From contig CAIYPA010000179.1 of NCBI GenBank assembly GCA_903927965.1, positions 1-36,739 on the forward strand: 36,739 nt of DNA, read 5' to 3'. Of the stretch, positions 25,637 to 33,275 are shown one piece after another. Numbering within the stretch: position 1 is the stretch's first letter; each line of letters opens with the position of its first letter. The notes under the pieces were generated by a model that had not been told where the DNA came from, ran no database searches, and worked only from the letters and a program-made list of their open reading frames with translations. A program made the translations under genes and the position numbers. The DNA comes from an uncultured Bacteroidia bacterium (GTDB lineage: Bacteria > Bacteroidota > Bacteroidia > Bacteroidales > Prolixibacteraceae).

Positions 25637-26295
25637 TAAGATTGAACATAACTGCAGAAGGCTTTTCAGAAGAGCGTTTTGTTTCTGATATTTTAAGACC
25701 GCATTTATTGAATTTCAACATCTATGCTGATGTCAGAAAAGTATTGACAAATAGAAAGTTACGCAAAAGAGGAGGGATAGTCGGTTATGGAAAGTTTAAA
25801 AATGATGTTACACAATGGTTTAAAGAATGTCCTGACGTTTATCATACTACTTTAATTGATTTATATGGATTAAGTTCGGATTTTCCGGGTCACGCATCAA
25901 CAAAGCAATTACAACCCTACTCAAGAGTTGCTGAAATGGAAAATCTGCTGAAAGCGGACCTGGGGTTTAATCATTTTATTCCATACATCCAATTGCATGA
26001 ATTTGAGGCATTAATGTTTTCAGATACTGTTGAATTGGAAAATTGGCTTTCATTATATAATCAATTACCTAAGAATTGTTTCACCAACATCCGTAATTCA
26101 GTAACTGATGCAAATCCAGAATTTATTAATGAAGGATCCGAAACAGCACCATCAAAACGAATACTTTCTTTGTGTAACACTTATGATAAAATTGATGATG
26201 GTATTCTTATTTTAAAAGAAATTGGCTTAAATAGAATAAGGTCTGAATGTTCTCATTTTAATGAATGGTTGAAAATACTAGAGAACCTAAAATGA
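25633..26295 (+). CDS. DUF4276 protein, TOPRIM-like partner of the AAA ATPase
   Basis: A 220-residue DUF4276 protein. Visible family marks are an N-terminal strand with TAEGFSEERFV (glutamates at about 8 and 12-13), the stretch TTLIDLYGLSSDFPG (Asp at about 78 and 85) and IPYIQLHEFEALMFSD (about 117-132), in the order expected for this family. The Glu followed by a distant Asp pair recalls the metal-binding layout of TOPRIM nucleases. It starts inside the stop codon of the AAA gene (ATGA). In similar pairs the ATPase senses and the TOPRIM-like partner cuts nucleic acid or a tRNA; here that is only inference. AT-rich composition matches its partner. Confidence 0.85.
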   Translation: MIRLNITAEGFSEERFVSDILRPHLLNFNIYADVRKVLTNRKLRKRGGIVGYGKFKNDVTQWFKECPDVYHTTLIDLYGLSSDFPGHASTKQLQPYSRVAEMENLLKADLGFNHFIPYIQLHEFEALMFSDTVELENWLSLYNQLPKNCFTNIRNSVTDANPEFINEGSETAPSKRILSLCNTYDKIDDGILILKEIGLNRIRSECSHFNEWLKILENLK

Positions 26296-26319
26296 GACGA
26301 ATAGATTTTTTAATAAACA

Positions 26320-26344
26320 AAACCCACTGATTATCAGCGGGTTT
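26320..26344. terminator. Hairpin between DUF4276 gene and tRNA-Leu
   Basis: Arms 26320-26330 and 26334-26344 pair over 11 bp with one A-C mismatch and a 3-nt loop, followed on the plus strand by a T-rich stretch. It lies between two convergent transcripts, so it likely terminates both. Confidence 0.7.
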
Positions 26345-26354
26345 CATTTTATTT

Positions 26355-26441
26355 TGGTGCCCAGAACAAGACTCGAACTTGCACAACCTTGCGGTCACTA
26401 GTCCCTGAAACTAGCGTGTCTACCAATTTCACCATCTGGGC
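26355..26441 (-). tRNA. tRNA-Leu (anticodon CAG)
   Basis: On the minus strand the 7-bp acceptor stem GCCCAGA/TCTGGGC closes the cloverleaf, with encoded CCA at 26357-26355. The D-arm GGTGAAATTGGTAGAC and T-loop TTCGAGT are normal. The anticodon stem CTAGT/ACTAG holds the loop TTCAGGG, giving anticodon CAG, which reads CUG leucine codons. A variable arm follows (ACCGCAAGGT), as expected for tRNA-Leu. Its 3' end faces the AAA/DUF4276 module. Confidence 0.93.
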
Positions 26442-26564
26442 TTGGGAATCGAGGTGCAAATATAGACCGAATTTCAGATTCACCAAAGGGAATGATCCTT
26501 TTTTTCGATTTTTATCGCTTTCAGGAAGATTCAGCGGGAAATGGGCATCGGGCTGGGTAGATCA

Positions 26565-26631
26565 GCGGCTGGCAACTAGCGGCTGGCAACTAGCTGATGA
26601 AGCCAGATGCCGGAAGCTAGCCGCCAGTTGC
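26565..26631. repeat. GCCAGC-type dispersed palindromic repeat, copy 2
   Basis: Two perfect tandem copies of GCGGCTGGCAACTA (26565-26578 and 26579-26592) are followed by an inverted copy. 26572-26587 pairs with 26616-26631 over 16 bp with two transitions, forming a large stem-loop. The 26616-26631 arm matches 6314-6329 with one mismatch. It lies between the tRNA-Leu 5' end and the DPP IV stop. Confidence 0.7.
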
Positions 26632-26685
26632 ATTTCGGAAAGATTTAAAGTCCTTCAATTACCACCAATCCCTTCGGAACATCAA

Positions 26686-28875
26686 TTACTTCAAATTCTC
26701 CCTCAAGAAGTTATCAAACATCGTATAAAGGTGCATCGTGGTATTTCCTCCACGGAGGTTGTGGTTGCGGTTCGCATACACCATCATCTGGAACTGGACT
26801 CCTGCCTGGACCATCGCCTCTGCAAATTCCATTGAATTCTGATAATGGACATTGTCATCCGCCGTCCCATGCACAAGCAGCAGTTTCCCTTTTATCCCTT
26901 TAGCAATTGTAACCGGCGAGTTCTGGTCATAACCATCAGGATTCTGACTAGGTAATCCCATGTACCGCTCGCTGTAAACACTGTCGTAAAAACGATTGTT
27001 CGTAACAGGAGCAACGGAGATTCCAGCCTTAAAGATTTCACCGCCTTTTGCTAGGCACATCGCCGACATAAACCCACCATAACTCCAACCCCAAATGGCA
27101 ATATTTTTTGCATCAACATATGGAAGTGTTGCAATGTAATGGGCAGCATCAATCTGGTCGTCCGATTCGTATTTGCCCAACTTGCCATAGGTGCATTTCC
27201 TGAAATCCTCGCCTCGTGCCCCTGTCCCGCGTGGGTCAACACAAACAGCAAGATAACCCTGGGTTGCAAGGTAGTTCTCCCATCCTATCGAGAAATTGTC
27301 GAGCACTTCCTGCGAATTGGGTCCACTGTATTGGGTCATCACAACCGGATATTTTGTGGCAGGGTTGAAATTCAACGGTTTGATCATCCATCCATTCAAC
27401 TCTAGTCCTTCTGAATTTTTAAATGTGAAAAACTCTTTTTGCGGAATATTCCTATCGGCAACCAATTTTTTTAAAGCTGAATTGTCTTCGAGTACCCTGA
27501 GCTGTTTTCCCGAAATCTCGTGAAGCGTAACCAATAGCGGCGTAGAAAGGCTGGAATATTGGTTGATGTAATATTTGAAACCATTGCTAAAGTCCGCATC
27601 ATTGCTCCCCTTTTGTGTCGAGAGCTGCACCCTCTTTTTCAGGTCAATCGAAACACCATATACCTCACGCTGCATGGGGGACACTGCCGCTGCCTGATAA
27701 TAAAATATCTTGGTGACCGGGTCGAATCCATAAAATTTCAATACATCATATTTGCCAGTCGTGAGCTGACGGATCTTAACTCCTCCATTGTCATAGAGAT
27801 AAAGGTGTTTGTAACCGTCCTGTTCGCTCAGGATCACAAAACTTTTGTCATCTGGCATGAATTCGAGGTAATCGAGAAAGTCGGTTTCGATGTACCGTTT
27901 GTTCTTCTCTGTATAAATCAAGCGGGTGTCACCAGTATATGAGTTTGCAAACAGCAATTCAAGCTTGTTTTGCAACCTGTTCATTTTCATGATCCCAAGA
28001 TTGCTTCCGCTAAAGTTCCACCTGATCCCCGGAAGGTAAATGTCAGTTTCGGTCCCAGTATCCATTTTTATGCTTTGCCCGGCTTTTATATCATAGACCC
28101 AAACACTTACAAGAGAGTTTGTCTCCCCTGCCTTTGGATATTTGAACCTGTATTCTCCCGGATAAACGCTGTTTTCCTTGTGTTCGGGACTTAATCCTTT
28201 GTACATTGGAAAACCGTAAGTTGGGACAGCCTCTTCGTTAAACTTTATATAGGCCACTTGTTTGCTATCGGGCGACCATGCAAAAGCACGGTTGAATTCA
28301 AATTCCTCCTCATACACCCAATCGGGAATTCCATTGATGATTTTGTTGCGCTCCCCATCTGTGGTAGCCTGCCGTTCTGTTTTAAAACGGAGGCTTTTTA
28401 CAAATAGATTGTTATCGCGCACAAAGGCAACGCGCTCACCATCAGGTGAAAATGTGGCAACCTGCTGGCGTCCTGACGATAATCTTGTAAGTTCCTTTGT
28501 TACAAAATTATACACAAAATAAACTGCAGTGAACGACCTTCTGTAGATGGCTTTCCTGTCCGTCATCAGAAGTACTTTGGATTCATCGGCACTAAATGTA
28601 TATTCAGTGATCGATTGCAATGTATCATTTTTGAGATCTTGAAGATCGAGCACTTTAGCGATTTGTTCACCGGTTTTGTAGCTGTACTTCACAATTTGCC
28701 TACCATTGCCTTCGAGCGTGGTATAATTTAATCCATCATTGGAAGAGGCCAACCCTGTAACCGTAGATTGCCTGAAAGTCCTTTTGACAAACAGGTCTTC
28801 AAGGGTGATGTTCTGCGCCAGAAGTGATGCGCAAATACCTGATAATAAGAATATAACTAAAATAATCCTTCGCAT
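26686..28875 (-). CDS. Dipeptidyl-peptidase IV (S9B serine peptidase)
   Basis: A 729-residue exported peptidase with signal peptide 1-20 (ending LLAQ). Residues about 100-450 form the DPP IV beta-propeller (WVYEEEFEFNRAFAWSPDS carries the Glu-Glu pair that binds the substrate N-terminus). The C-terminal alpha/beta-hydrolase domain has the triad Ser598 (GWSYGGFM), Asp673 (GTADDNVH) and His705 (NRNHNLRG). DPP IV removes X-Pro or X-Ala dipeptides from peptide N-termini in the periplasm, helping peptide use. Length is typical of Bacteroidota DPP IV. It is divergent from thrS and monocistronic. Confidence 0.93.
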   Translation of the reverse strand: MRRIILVIFLLSGICASLLAQNITLEDLFVKRTFRQSTVTGLASSNDGLNYTTLEGNGRQIVKYSYKTGEQIAKVLDLQDLKNDTLQSITEYTFSADESKVLLMTDRKAIYRRSFTAVYFVYNFVTKELTRLSSGRQQVATFSPDGERVAFVRDNNLFVKSLRFKTERQATTDGERNKIINGIPDWVYEEEFEFNRAFAWSPDSKQVAYIKFNEEAVPTYGFPMYKGLSPEHKENSVYPGEYRFKYPKAGETNSLVSVWVYDIKAGQSIKMDTGTETDIYLPGIRWNFSGSNLGIMKMNRLQNKLELLFANSYTGDTRLIYTEKNKRYIETDFLDYLEFMPDDKSFVILSEQDGYKHLYLYDNGGVKIRQLTTGKYDVLKFYGFDPVTKIFYYQAAAVSPMQREVYGVSIDLKKRVQLSTQKGSNDADFSNGFKYYINQYSSLSTPLLVTLHEISGKQLRVLEDNSALKKLVADRNIPQKEFFTFKNSEGLELNGWMIKPLNFNPATKYPVVMTQYSGPNSQEVLDNFSIGWENYLATQGYLAVCVDPRGTGARGEDFRKCTYGKLGKYESDDQIDAAHYIATLPYVDAKNIAIWGWSYGGFMSAMCLAKGGEIFKAGISVAPVTNNRFYDSVYSERYMGLPSQNPDGYDQNSPVTIAKGIKGKLLLVHGTADDNVHYQNSMEFAEAMVQAGVQFQMMVYANRNHNLRGGNTTMHLYTMFDNFLRENLK

Positions 28876-28905
28876 AATGGGTTGTTTAATGTCCGTTTAA
28901 TACCT

Positions 28906-28913
28906 CAAAAATA
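28906..28913 (-). promoter_or_regulatory. Putative -7 box of the DPP IV gene
   Basis: Minus-strand TATTTTTG matches TAnnTTTG and lies 30 nt before the ATG. No good -33 element. Confidence 0.4.
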
Positions 28914-28985
28914 TTAAAATTCACGAACCATTACGAAAATTTATTGGCTGAATGTTAAAATATCGCGATTAAACTTCCCTATTAT

Positions 28986-29017
28986 TTTGATGAACCGTTG
29001 AAGAATGATTATTTTTG
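28986..29017 (+). promoter_or_regulatory. Promoter of thrS (-33 TTTG, -7 TATTTTTG)
   Basis: TTTG at 28986-28989 and TATTTTTG at 29010-29017 are separated by 20 nt, the standard layout of a Bacteroidota housekeeping sigma promoter. The ATG follows 21 nt later, so the leader is very short, too short for a riboswitch or T-box. Confidence 0.75.
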
Positions 29018-29038
29018 CACCCTTGAAAAAAACAAAAA

Positions 29039-30988
29039 ATGATAAAAATCACACTTCCGGATCTCTCTGTAAAGGAATTTGATAAGGGAATTACGGGCAT
29101 TGAAATAGCAGAAGCCATCAGCAGCCGATTGGCCAAAGAGGTGCTGGCAATATCGGTCAACGGTGAGGTCAGGGACCTTACACGACCGGTTGAAACAGAT
29201 GCTTCGATAAAACTTTATTTGTGGGAAGACCTGCAGGGGCGTGAAACTTTCTGGCATTCATCGGCACATTTAATGGCCGAGGCAATTGAATTTTTCTATC
29301 CTGGCACTAAATTTGGCATTGGTCCCACTGTTGACAACGGTTTTTATTACGATATCGATCTCCCTGAAGGGAAAATATTAACTGATAAGGATTTGGCTGG
29401 AATCGAGCAAAAAATAATTGAACTCGCAAGGACCAAATCGCCCATCGTCAGGAACGAAATTTCCAAAGCTGATGCGTTAAAACTGTTTACCGAGAAAGGT
29501 GACCAATACAAGATTGAGTTGATCACCGATCTTCAGGACGGAACAATTACAACCTATCAACAAGGCAACTTCACCGATCTTTGCCGTGGCCCACACCTTC
29601 CCAATATGGGATTCATCAAAGCGGTCAAGCTGACCAACATTGCCGGAGCTTATTGGCGTGGGAACGACAAAAACAAAATGTTGACACGTGTTTATGGGAT
29701 TACTTTCCCGAAACAAAAATTGCTCGAAGAGTACCTTGTACTACTTGAAGAAGCAAAAAAACGCGATCACAGGAAAATCGGAAAAGAAATGGAACTCTTC
29801 CATTTTTCACCCAATGTTGGGATGGGGCTTCCATTGTGGCTGCCAAAAGGGACTATCCTGCGCGAACAGTTGGAGAAATTCCTGAAGAAAGTCCAAAGGA
29901 AGTTTGGATACGAACAAGTTATTACTCCTCATATTGGGGATGTGTCGCTATACAAAACTTCGGGGCATTTTCAGAAATATGGGAAGGATTCCTTCCAGCC
30001 GATCCGTACCCCAAATGAAGGTGAGGAGTACATGCTCAAACCAATGAATTGCCCCCACCACTGCGAAATATACAAATACAAACCGCGGTCTTACAAGGAT
30101 TTACCGGTCAGGATGGCTGAGTTTGGGACTGTTTACCGTTACGAACAAAGTGGTGAGCTGCATGGTTTGACCCGTGTACGGAGCTTTACCCAGGACGATG
30201 CACATATTTTCTGCCGGCCCGATCAGTTGAAGGAGGAATTCATCAAGGTAATCGACATCATCTTTATCATATTTAAGGCACTCGATTTCAAGGAATACTC
30301 TGCGCAGATCTCTTTAAGGGACCCTAACAACCGTGAAAAATACATTGGCTCTGACGAAAATTGGGAAAAAGCTGAAAATGCTATTATTGAAGCTTGTACC
30401 GAAAAAGGGTTGAAAACCAAGACAGAATTGGGCGAGGCTGCGTTCTACGGACCAAAACTCGACTTTATGATCAAGGATGCATTGGGCAGAAGTTGGCAGC
30501 TTGGGACAATCCAGGTTGACTACAATTTACCGGAACGTTTTGGTTTAGAGTACATTGGAGCTGATGACAAACGACATCGCCCGGTCATGATCCACAGGGC
30601 ACCTTTTGGTTCGATGGAACGTTTCTGTGCCGTGCTGATTGAACATACTGTTGGCAAATTTCCTTTGTGGCTGACCCCCGAGCAAGTCGTTGTTTTACCA
30701 ATTAGTGAAAAGTACAACGAATACGCACAAAAAGTTTCAAATCAATTAAATATTTCCGATATTCGCGCCGGAATTGACGACCGCAATGAAAAAATTGGCA
30801 GGAAAATCCGGGACAATGAGATGAAACATATTCCTTATCTATTGATTGTCGGTGAAAAGGAAGCTGAAAACAATACTGTTTCAGTGCGACGTCAGGGAGA
30901 AGGTGACCAGGGATCTATGTCGGTTGATGCATTTGCAGAATTCATCGTCAAAGAGGTTGGCAATCAATTGGCGGAAGCTTACATTTAG
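29039..30988 (+). CDS. thrS: Threonine--tRNA ligase
   Basis: A 649-residue class II aminoacyl-tRNA synthetase that charges tRNA-Thr and edits mischarged serine. Domains in order are TGS (1-62, [19 protein letters not shown]), the second additional (editing) domain with [10 protein letters not shown] and [10 protein letters not shown] (about 78-225), the catalytic core with [11 protein letters not shown] (zinc ligand Cys), [25 protein letters not shown] (motif 2) and [12 protein letters not shown] (motif 3), and the anticodon-binding domain (about 548-640). Full length. It is the first gene of the translation cluster thrS-infC-rpmI-rplT, conserved in Bacteria, and has its own strong promoter. 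Confidence 0.97.
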   Translation: MIKITLPDLSVKEFDKGITGIEIAEAISSRLAKEVLAISVNGEVRDLTRPVETDASIKLYLWEDLQGRETFWHSSAHLMAEAIEFFYPGTKFGIGPTVDNGFYYDIDLPEGKILTDKDLAGIEQKIIELARTKSPIVRNEISKADALKLFTEKGDQYKIELITDLQDGTITTYQQGNFTDLCRGPHLPNMGFIKAVKLTNIAGAYWRGNDKNKMLTRVYGITFPKQKLLEEYLVLLEEAKKRDHRKIGKEMELFHFSPNVGMGLPLWLPKGTILREQLEKFLKKVQRKFGYEQVITPHIGDVSLYKTSGHFQKYGKDSFQPIRTPNEGEEYMLKPMNCPHHCEIYKYKPRSYKDLPVRMAEFGTVYRYEQSGELHGLTRVRSFTQDDAHIFCRPDQLKEEFIKVIDIIFIIFKALDFKEYSAQISLRDPNNREKYIGSDENWEKAENAIIEACTEKGLKTKTELGEAAFYGPKLDFMIKDALGRSWQLGTIQVDYNLPERFGLEYIGADDKRHRPVMIHRAPFGSMERFCAVLIEHTVGKFPLWLTPEQVVVLPISEKYNEYAQKVSNQLNISDIRAGIDDRNEKIGRKIRDNEMKHIPYLLIVGEKEAENNTVSVRRQGEGDQGSMSVDAFAEFIVKEVGNQLAEAYI

Positions 30989-31008
30989 TCGTTAATTAAT
31001 TAAATAAT

Positions 31009-31014
31009 AGGAGG
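31009..31014 (+). promoter_or_regulatory. Shine-Dalgarno sequence of infC (AGGAGG)
   Basis: A perfect AGGAGG ends 8 nt before the ATA codon at 31023. No other gene in this window has such a site at its start, and it decides the unusual infC start. Confidence 0.8.
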
Positions 31015-31022
31015 ATATAGCC

Positions 31023-31583
31023 ATAGCAGTTATTAAAGGCGCCGGGCCACGTGCCCCAAAAGAAGAGGAAAAATCACCATTTCGGATCAATCATCAGATC
31101 CGGGTTCCTGAAGTCAGGTTAGTGGGCGAGAACATTGAGAACCCTGGTGTTTTCAGGATTCAGGACGCACTAAAGAGGGCTGACGAACTGGAACTTGATT
31201 TGGTTGAGATTTCGCCAAATGCCGAGCCACCTGTTTGCCGGATAACAGATTTTCAGAAATTTCTTTATGAACAAAAGAAGAAGCAGAAAGAGTTAAAGGC
31301 CAAAGCTTCTAAAATTATCGTAAAAGAGATCCGCTTTGGTCCAAATACCGATGACCATGATTACAACTTTAAGTTGAAACACGCCGAGAAATTTCTTCAG
31401 GAAGGCGCTAAAGTAAAAGCTTACGTGTTTTTTAAAGGGAGATCGATCTTATATAACGAGCAAGGAGAGATTTTACTGCTCCGCTTCGCCAACGCGTTGG
31501 AGGAAGTTGGAAAAGTGGAACAGCTTCCAAAACTCGAAGGAAAGAGAATGACAATTTTTATTTCGCCTAAAAAGAAAAAATAA
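31023..31583 (+). CDS. infC: Translation initiation factor IF-3, ATA start codon
   Basis: A 186-residue protein if read from ATA at 31023. No ATG or TTG precedes the core, and a GTG at 31122 would cut off the conserved N-terminal part ([20 protein letters not shown]). The reading frame is open from 31023, and an AGGAGG lies 8 nt upstream. The core has [41 protein letters not shown] and [11 protein letters not shown], all classical IF-3. IF-3 binds the 30S subunit, checks start codons and prevents subunit joining. E. coli infC uses AUU and is autoregulated because IF-3 rejects that codon; the same logic is likely here. It lies 34 nt after thrS and 19 nt before rpmI. Confidence 0.93.
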   Translation: MAVIKGAGPRAPKEEEKSPFRINHQIRVPEVRLVGENIENPGVFRIQDALKRADELELDLVEISPNAEPPVCRITDFQKFLYEQKKKQKELKAKASKIIVKEIRFGPNTDDHDYNFKLKHAEKFLQEGAKVKAYVFFKGRSILYNEQGEILLLRFANALEEVGKVEQLPKLEGKRMTIFISPKKKK

Positions 31584-31602
31584 TTTAATACATTAGACAG
31601 AG

Positions 31603-31800
31603 ATGCCTAAAATGAAATCGAATGCCGGGGCTAAGAAACGTTTCATTCTGACCGGCTCAGGAAAGATCAAAAGGAAACATGCTTATCACAGTCACATTCT
31701 GACCAAGAAGAGCAACAAGCGCAAACGTAACCTCCTGAAGTGGGGTATGGTAGCCCCTACTGACGTGCATCACGTACAGAGGTTGCTTGCAATGAGATAA
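31603..31800 (+). CDS. rpmI: 50S ribosomal protein L35
   Basis: A 65-residue basic protein with the L35 signature: MPKMKSNAGAKKRFILTGSG at the start, then HAYHSHILTKKSNKRKRNL. Length is that of the family. It is 19 nt after infC and 99 nt before rplT in the conserved infC-rpmI-rplT operon, and is probably controlled with it. Confidence 0.97.
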   Translation: MPKMKSNAGAKKRFILTGSGKIKRKHAYHSHILTKKSNKRKRNLLKWGMVAPTDVHHVQRLLAMR

Positions 31801-31899
31801 TGTTCTCTTTTACAGAGTTTTTAAAATTAGGTTTAACCGGGTAATGAGCTTACGAAGATTCCTTTAAAACGGAACGCCATTATCCTAAAACAAAAAGAA

Positions 31900-32244
31900 A
31901 TGCCAAGAAGTGTAAATCATGTAGCATCGAAAGCGCGTAGGAAAAAGCTGCTGCTACTTACCAGAGGTTACTTTGGTTCAAGAAAAAATGTCTGGACGGT
32001 TGCCAAAAACACATACGAAAAGGGATTAGGGTATGCGTACCGTGACAGAAAAAGTAAAAAAAGGTTGTTCCGTGCATTATGGATCCAGCGTATCAATGCC
32101 GCTGTTCGCACAGAAGGTCTCTCTTACTCACAGTTTATGGGTAAAATGAAAGTTGCCAACATCGAGATCAACCGTAAGGTTCTGGCCGATCTGGCAATGA
32201 ACAATCCTGCTGCTTTCAGCGCAATTGTAAACAAGGTAAAGTAA
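31900..32244 (+). CDS. rplT: 50S ribosomal protein L20
   Basis: A 114-residue L20 ([58 protein letters not shown]). It binds 23S rRNA early in assembly and, in E. coli and Firmicutes, represses its own operon by binding mRNA. The 99-nt rpmI-rplT gap (31801-31899) is the only sizeable spacer in the cluster and could hold such a leader; I could not recognise a defined structure. It ends before a strong terminator. Confidence 0.97.
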   Translation: MPRSVNHVASKARRKKLLLLTRGYFGSRKNVWTVAKNTYEKGLGYAYRDRKSKKRLFRALWIQRINAAVRTEGLSYSQFMGKMKVANIEINRKVLADLAMNNPAAFSAIVNKVK

Positions 32245-32278
32245 TTTGAAGAGTTAGGCGAAATAAATTTTCAGATTG

Positions 32279-32306
32279 AAAAGGGGTCCATAGGGCCCCT
32301 TTTTTG
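32279..32306 (+). terminator. Rho-independent terminator after rplT
   Basis: A GC-rich stem GGGGTCC (32283-32289) / GGGCCCC (32293-32299), one G-T pair, with a 3-nt loop, is followed by six T. This is the end of the thrS-infC-rpmI-rplT transcript. Confidence 0.88.
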
Positions 32307-32310
32307 TGTT

Positions 32311-32343
32311 AAACCCTCAAGGTTTTGGAAACCTTGAGGGTTT
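32311..32343. repeat. CCCTCAAGG palindromic repeat, copy 1
   Basis: 15-bp perfect arms (32311-32325 and 32329-32343) around the loop TGG. The sequence recurs at 33196-33228 with a compensated base pair. It ends two bases before the stop of the DUF3782-like gene. Confidence 0.85.
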
Positions 32344-32345
32344 AT

Positions 32346-33071
32346 TTAATATTCTACCTTCCATTCTTTTGGCACGAACGCTTTGTCGTTCATGATCTGC
32401 ACGATGCTCCCTTTTTGCCGCAACACAAACAAGCCATGTTTGTACGCAAATTTGTCAGCATCGTTTTCTACGATGATACCGGCAACCGCGCCGTAAAGGG
32501 TGGTGCCGCCCATGTTGATCTTTTCGGGTTGCACCTTCTGGATCTTTTCCAACCGCTCCAAATGTTCCTTAACATCATCGACACTCAACGAACTTTTAAT
32601 TTCGACAGCAACAGCAATCTGGGAGTTGATCAACAGTAGATCAATTTCATAATATTTTTTGTCACCGATTAAGCCAACAACGTTTTGCAGGGCTGTCCTG
32701 ATCAGGATCCCTTTGTCCTTGAACATTTTGATGATCCGTGGCTTTACCATCTCGGCAACGAACTTTCCCCAGACTCCAGTTACCTCTCCTAACCGTTTGT
32801 TAAAGTCCTTACGGCTTTTCTCCGATTCCTTCTGGCTTCTTTTTAGGTTTTCATCGAACTCCTTATGTCTGCTTTCAAATTCAATCCTGCTTTTTTTTAA
32901 ACTCTCATCCAACTCCAACCGGCTTTTCTCTATGCTCGCTTCCAACTCCAACCGGCTTTTTTCAATTCTCGCATCAAACCTAAGGTCAGATTCCAATAGC
33001 CGTTGTTGGTGTTCTTTTGCCTGTCTATCAAGTAGGTCCAGTATATCCTGCTTTGTAAGTTCTGTTTTCAT
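32346..33071 (-). CDS. DUF3782-like protein: hendecad coiled coil plus PD-(D/E)XK-like nuclease domain
   Basis: A 241-residue protein. The N-terminal half (about 20-90) is made of 11-residue repeats IEKSRLELEAS, IEKSRLELDES and LKKSRIEFESR, giving a hendecad coiled coil. The C-terminal half (about 100-241) contains YYEIDLLLINSQIAVAVEIKSS, cited here by its residues Asp-Leu-Leu and Glu-Ile-Lys, which fits the PD-(D/E)XK core (D then ExK), as in the DUF3782 family. I chose ATG 33071; an upstream ATG at 33329 would run into the uvrA region. No partner gene is adjacent. Both its flanks carry the same palindromic repeat. The function of DUF3782 proteins is unknown; a nuclease role is inferred from the motif. 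Confidence 0.78.
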   Translation of the reverse strand: MKTELTKQDILDLLDRQAKEHQQRLLESDLRFDARIEKSRLELEASIEKSRLELDESLKKSRIEFESRHKEFDENLKRSQKESEKSRKDFNKRLGEVTGVWGKFVAEMVKPRIIKMFKDKGILIRTALQNVVGLIGDKKYYEIDLLLINSQIAVAVEIKSSLSVDDVKEHLERLEKIQKVQPEKINMGGTTLYGAVAGIIVENDADKFAYKHGLFVLRQKGSIVQIMNDKAFVPKEWKVEY

Positions 33072-33195
33072 CTTCTGAAATTTAAATCTCAAACAAATAT
33101 ACAAAATTTTTGAATGAAAAGGGCGGTTGGGGCTTACGTGGAAGGGGAGGACACCGATCCGCCCCAACAATGTTTTTATTGACGCGATTGTTGGA

Positions 33196-33228
33196 AAACC
33201 CTCAAGGTATTGGATACCTTGAGGGTTT
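33196..33228. repeat. CCCTCAAGG palindromic repeat, copy 2
   Basis: 15-bp perfect arms (33196-33210 and 33214-33228) around TGG. It differs from copy 1 by one T-to-A change in the left arm and the matching A-to-T in the right arm, so pairing is conserved. It lies 48 nt before the uvrA ATG. Confidence 0.85.
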
Positions 33229-33275
33229 ATTGTAAATTCACCCCGGTTAAAATCCATGACGATATACAAGTTATT

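Noticed and set aside
31122-31583. infC starting at GTG 31122
   Set aside because: This start deletes the conserved IF-3 N-terminal segment, which is in frame upstream behind AGGAGG.
31801-31899. L20 leader (autoregulatory RNA) between rpmI and rplT
   Set aside because: The spacing and context fit, but I could not draw a convincing stem or recognise a known leader, so it is mentioned only in the rplT entry.
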